A stretch of DNA of 64,000 nucleotides from Iris pallida (Eukaryota; Streptophyta; Magnoliopsida; Asparagales; Iridaceae). Each line of letters begins with the position of its first letter. Positions within the stretch are counted from its first letter, which is position 1. Shown in pieces: positions 61,119 to 64,000 of the stretch. Location of the stretch: positions 38,945,274 through 39,009,273 of the forward strand of contig JANAVB010015600.1 of the NCBI GenBank assembly GCA_029216955.1, written 5' to 3'. The notes beneath the pieces were generated by a model that did no database searches, was not told where the DNA came from, and saw only the letters and a list, made by a program, of their open reading frames with translations. A program made the position numbers and the translations under genes.

Positions 61119-61541
61119 CAAGGTTCTAAACGGCAGTAGGCTGGTGCGCAGCGGAGAGTCCGCCTAGGTGGTTGATAAATTTTGGACAAATTTTACTATT
61201 TTACCACTTTTTTGTGTGCATAATATGCAAATCTTAAAGGTGCTCCATGCATAACTAAGTTGTAGAACATGAAGATTTATGAAGTTTTAGTTTTGTAAAA
61301 GTGAACCATAGGTCCATAATACTTGCAAAATCTTTTGACCAAAACATCTTGTTAGGTATTGCTCCACCTAGGCGTCCGCCTACGCCGTCTCACATCCGCC
61401 TCACCTCCGTCTCACCTCCGCCTATGTTGCCAAACCTTCATTGGCCGCCTACTACCACCTACCGTAAAGCAGTGCGGAGAGAAACTGCCTACCGCTTAGG
61501 CGCCGCCTAGACGGTCGCATCAACCGTCTGTTAGAACACTG
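61119..61541. mobile_element. hAT-like MITE, 423 bp
   Basis: Left end CAAGGTTCTAAAC and right end GTTAGAACACTG are imperfect inverted repeats, flanked by the 8-bp duplication TATATATG (61111-61118, 61542-61549). Subterminal regions are GC-rich (CGCCTAGG/CCGCCTA words). The element is too short to code; open frames inside are incidental. Confidence 0.8.
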
Positions 61542-61630
61542 TATATATGATAAACAATTTTAAAACCGAATTATAAGTGATGCGGAGACATGAGACAAGG
61601 GTACAGGAGTCACAAAGATGACTAGTATAT

Positions 61631-61924
61631 CTATAAAACCTTGTTTTGTACTTCCGCAACAACAGACAACTCTTGGCTTGAAACACAGAAGATGATGCTC
61701 TTGGCCTTGACATCCATCCCTTTCAAGCGTGCTAAACCTCCAATCATCGATTCAATCACCGACGCTGGCGAAGTATTCACCTCGCCCACTTTGATCACCT
61801 CCACCCCTAAATCTCCTACTGGCTCCTCGAGCTCCCCGACTCAGCTTCTCAAGTGCCTTTTTCGCTTCCTTGAGCCGTATTGGATAGGCGGTCGCGGCTC
61901 GCAGTATGGAAACCTTGTCCCTCT
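61631..61924 (-). pseudogene. probable bHLH transcription factor relic (3' exon)
   Basis: Reading the minus strand from about 61924, RDKVSILRAATAYPIRLKEA then KKALEKLSR matches the pattern of bHLH helix 2 (DK.S.L..A..Y...L.E). A one-base frameshift near 61828 leads to VEVIKVGEVNTSPASVIESM and IIFCVSSQELSVVAE, ending at a TAG at 61631-61633. This resembles the ACT-like tail of plant bHLH proteins. An AG acceptor lies just upstream of RDK. The basic DNA-binding helix is not seen next to it. Assignment is by pattern only; the frameshift suggests a dead copy. Confidence 0.4.
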
Positions 61925-61989
61925 AGCTAGTAGAAGAAATATTGTAGACATAAAATTGCGTATATAACATCAAACTTCTTTGAAATTAT

Positions 61990-64000
61990 TTCGAGAGAAT
62001 ATTGTTTTGTGAAATTGTGATCCGAGTCCCAAAACGTTCTTATTTTGTGTTTCGCACAAAATACGTCCTTCTGACAGACTTCTTCTTACATATATATTTA
62101 TTAACAAATTTAATTCCGCTCAATGGTTGGCTAATTAAGAACGTGAAGAATACGCCATTCAAAAAGGCGTATTTTAATGGTTAAATCTTTCTATCACGAA
62201 GACTATCTAAAGAAATGTTATATATGCAAAAAATTTAATAGTGACGAAGTTGGCTTTTTAGTGACAAATTGGACTTTTAGTGACGAAACATTGTGACGAA
62301 ATTGGACTTCAATGACGAAATTTAGTGATAATTTTGCTTTTATATGTAAATCATAATAACAACCCAAAAAACAACACAGTCCACAGGTATATATATCTAT
62401 CTAAGCACATCCATAGAGTCCACAAAAATATCAAGTCCAATAATGATAATGTCTCAAATATCCAACAGTAAAAGTAATAATGTTTGTGCGGACAAAAGAC
62501 ATCCCGAAACCACAGAAAAAGAAACAAGTAATAATCAAATACAAGTCTGATGAAATGAAAGGAATTAATATAGCAAGTCTAAAAATGGAAATGACATGAT
62601 CACGGGAAATCATATCTCGTCCTCTTGTGCCGGTACGTCTCCAGTCTCAGCTTCCGAACCATAAATCTCCAAAAAATCTTCTGCTTCGTCTAAGCTTGAA
62701 AAATAGCCAGGTCCTCAGGGGACTAGTAATGTACATAATATACATGCCAAGGTATACAGATATAAATTTATGAACTAAGTCAATCTACTGTATCCGTCTA
62801 TGTGCTATGCAAGTGAGAAACGTTTCTAAAATACCAGACCTCTCCACTAAGGCTCACAAGTACCTCAGCAGGATAGTCTCCAGTACCGTGTATTGCGACC
62901 AAGGACAATCAATCTCAACAGTGATAATCCTCTACTTTGCTATAGAGCTAAAGGGTCACTAAACAATAGGCCACACGACAATAGGTCTGATACTGTAGTC
63001 AAGTTCTCCCCAACCTCATGTCTAGAATCTTGCACTGTCAAGTCTGTAAAATCATCTCGATAACAATAGCAACAATGAAAAAAAAATCTAGAATGTTAGT
63101 ACAAGGTCAATACCACGAATAGTCACGTAAACCTCGCATCATGAATATGTCGGTGTCCTGTGGTCAATCATGTCAATGAACACGTCAATATGCACACAAT
63201 GCCTAATATAAATACTTGGTGTCATCATCATGACATCGGTATCCGTCTACAAAATGGACACTAAGTATCGACAATCCTACGTCATTCAATGCTAACAAAT
63301 AAACAACAAGAAAGGAAAATAAAACAATCTAAACCACGACAAGGTACACTTGCCTGTCACTGCTGTTTGAGGGTAGGACTGACCAACTCCGGTATCCTCG
63401 TCACTCCTTCCAAGATCACCTATAATAATACACTATTATTAGTATTCTATATCGTCTTACCATCTATAGATTATATTAGCATATACGTCTACTAGTCGCC
63501 ATAACGTTGATAAAATACTATCTAACATATATGTTACGTCCCGTTCCCATATCATGGTAAGTTGGGTAGGCAACATCTCCAGGCTACGCACCCGTATTGC
63601 GATTGTCGCATGTACAGACTAGAATGGAAAAGTACATGTAACAACTTAACACATTTATTTACATAAACTATAGTTATTATACATTAATTGTTTTCTAGAA
63701 GTACCATATATACAAGTTCTATTCAACAAAACATTAATTTACATATACATGTTGCAAAACGGTGTCGGTCATCTCTTGAGATTCTTCATATTGTCTACTC
63801 CTCGCCATTGCCCTCGTTATAGAGGTAGCATATCAGCAGACTCGTCGTCTTCTCCTAGTGAACAAATACTAGGTCGTTTAGAAATGACAAGCAAGTCCTT
63901 GATCAAAGGCGATAATAAGTAAAAATTTAAAAATTTCAGAAGAACTTTAAGAATTGCAAGTAAATAGCTTAATACCTTGTGAGATAAATAGAGATATTGA
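61990..64000 (-). other. unassigned tract, possibly a decayed LTR on the minus strand
   Basis: No gene is supported. Bases 62240-62330 repeat a TTAGTGACGAAATTGGAC-like unit about four times. On the minus strand, 63300-63430 (GTGATCTTGG.., then CAGTGACAGGCAAGTGTACC) is laid out like the LARD LTR part at 20815-20880 (CCTCGAGGCACTG.., CACAGGCGAGTACA). The word GGGACGTAACA near 63533 could be an LTR end. The evidence is weak. Confidence 0.25.

Noticed and set aside
61301..61510. Pro-rich small protein
   Set aside because: It falls wholly inside the 423-bp hAT-like MITE.

Overview
The window is plant (angiosperm) nuclear DNA. This follows from a spliced 40S ribosomal protein S15 gene, an F-box/DUF295 gene, and plant-type copia, gypsy, CACTA, hAT and Mutator-like transposons. 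Nothing identifies the species; I see no rRNA, tRNA, organellar, bacterial or CRISPR sequence.

Bases 1-39,013 are a nested transposon block that can be dated by its joins. A SIRE/Maximus-like Ty1-copia element (A; its 5' LTR starts before the window) runs to 9465. Its 3' LTR (8070-9465) also begins a second, nearly identical copy (B). B's gag is split at 10533 by a 28.2-kb insertion and resumes at 38755. The insertion is a non-coding LTR retrotransposon (LARD-type) with about 4.2-kb LTRs, a 2.57-kb internal region without genes, TG..CA ends and a 5-bp target duplication. A CACTA transposon (10862-18028, 3-bp target duplication) sits in its 5' LTR. A complete but inactivated Ty3-gypsy chromovirus-like element (25031-35165, 5-bp target duplication) sits in its 3' LTR. 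The order was copia first, then LARD, then CACTA and gypsy in either order. All transposon genes are broken by stops or frameshifts.

Bases 39,014-48,450 hold one intact F-box/DUF295 gene on the minus strand (41135-42259). A head-to-head decayed copy lies only 46 bp away, making a near-perfect 0.95-kb inverted repeat. Beyond it are a long-TIR element, an array of palindromic GGAGAATGGTCATTCTCC-type repeats, and a Tourist/PIF-like element filled with about 1.5 kb of T-depleted A-rich sequence.

Bases 48,530-53,873 are the RPS15 (uS19) gene: site II and telo-box promoter motifs, a first coding exon that is only the ATG, and an unusually long third intron (4.5 kb). Its product joins the 40S ribosomal subunit.

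Bases 53,874-64,000 are AT-rich intergenic DNA with three non-autonomous DNA transposons whose target duplications can be read directly (hAT-like 54399-55098, Mutator-like 56589-58547, hAT-like 61119-61541). There is also a probable minus-strand bHLH relic at 61631-61924 and a weak LTR-like tract near the right edge. Only RPS15 and the F-box gene look functional.
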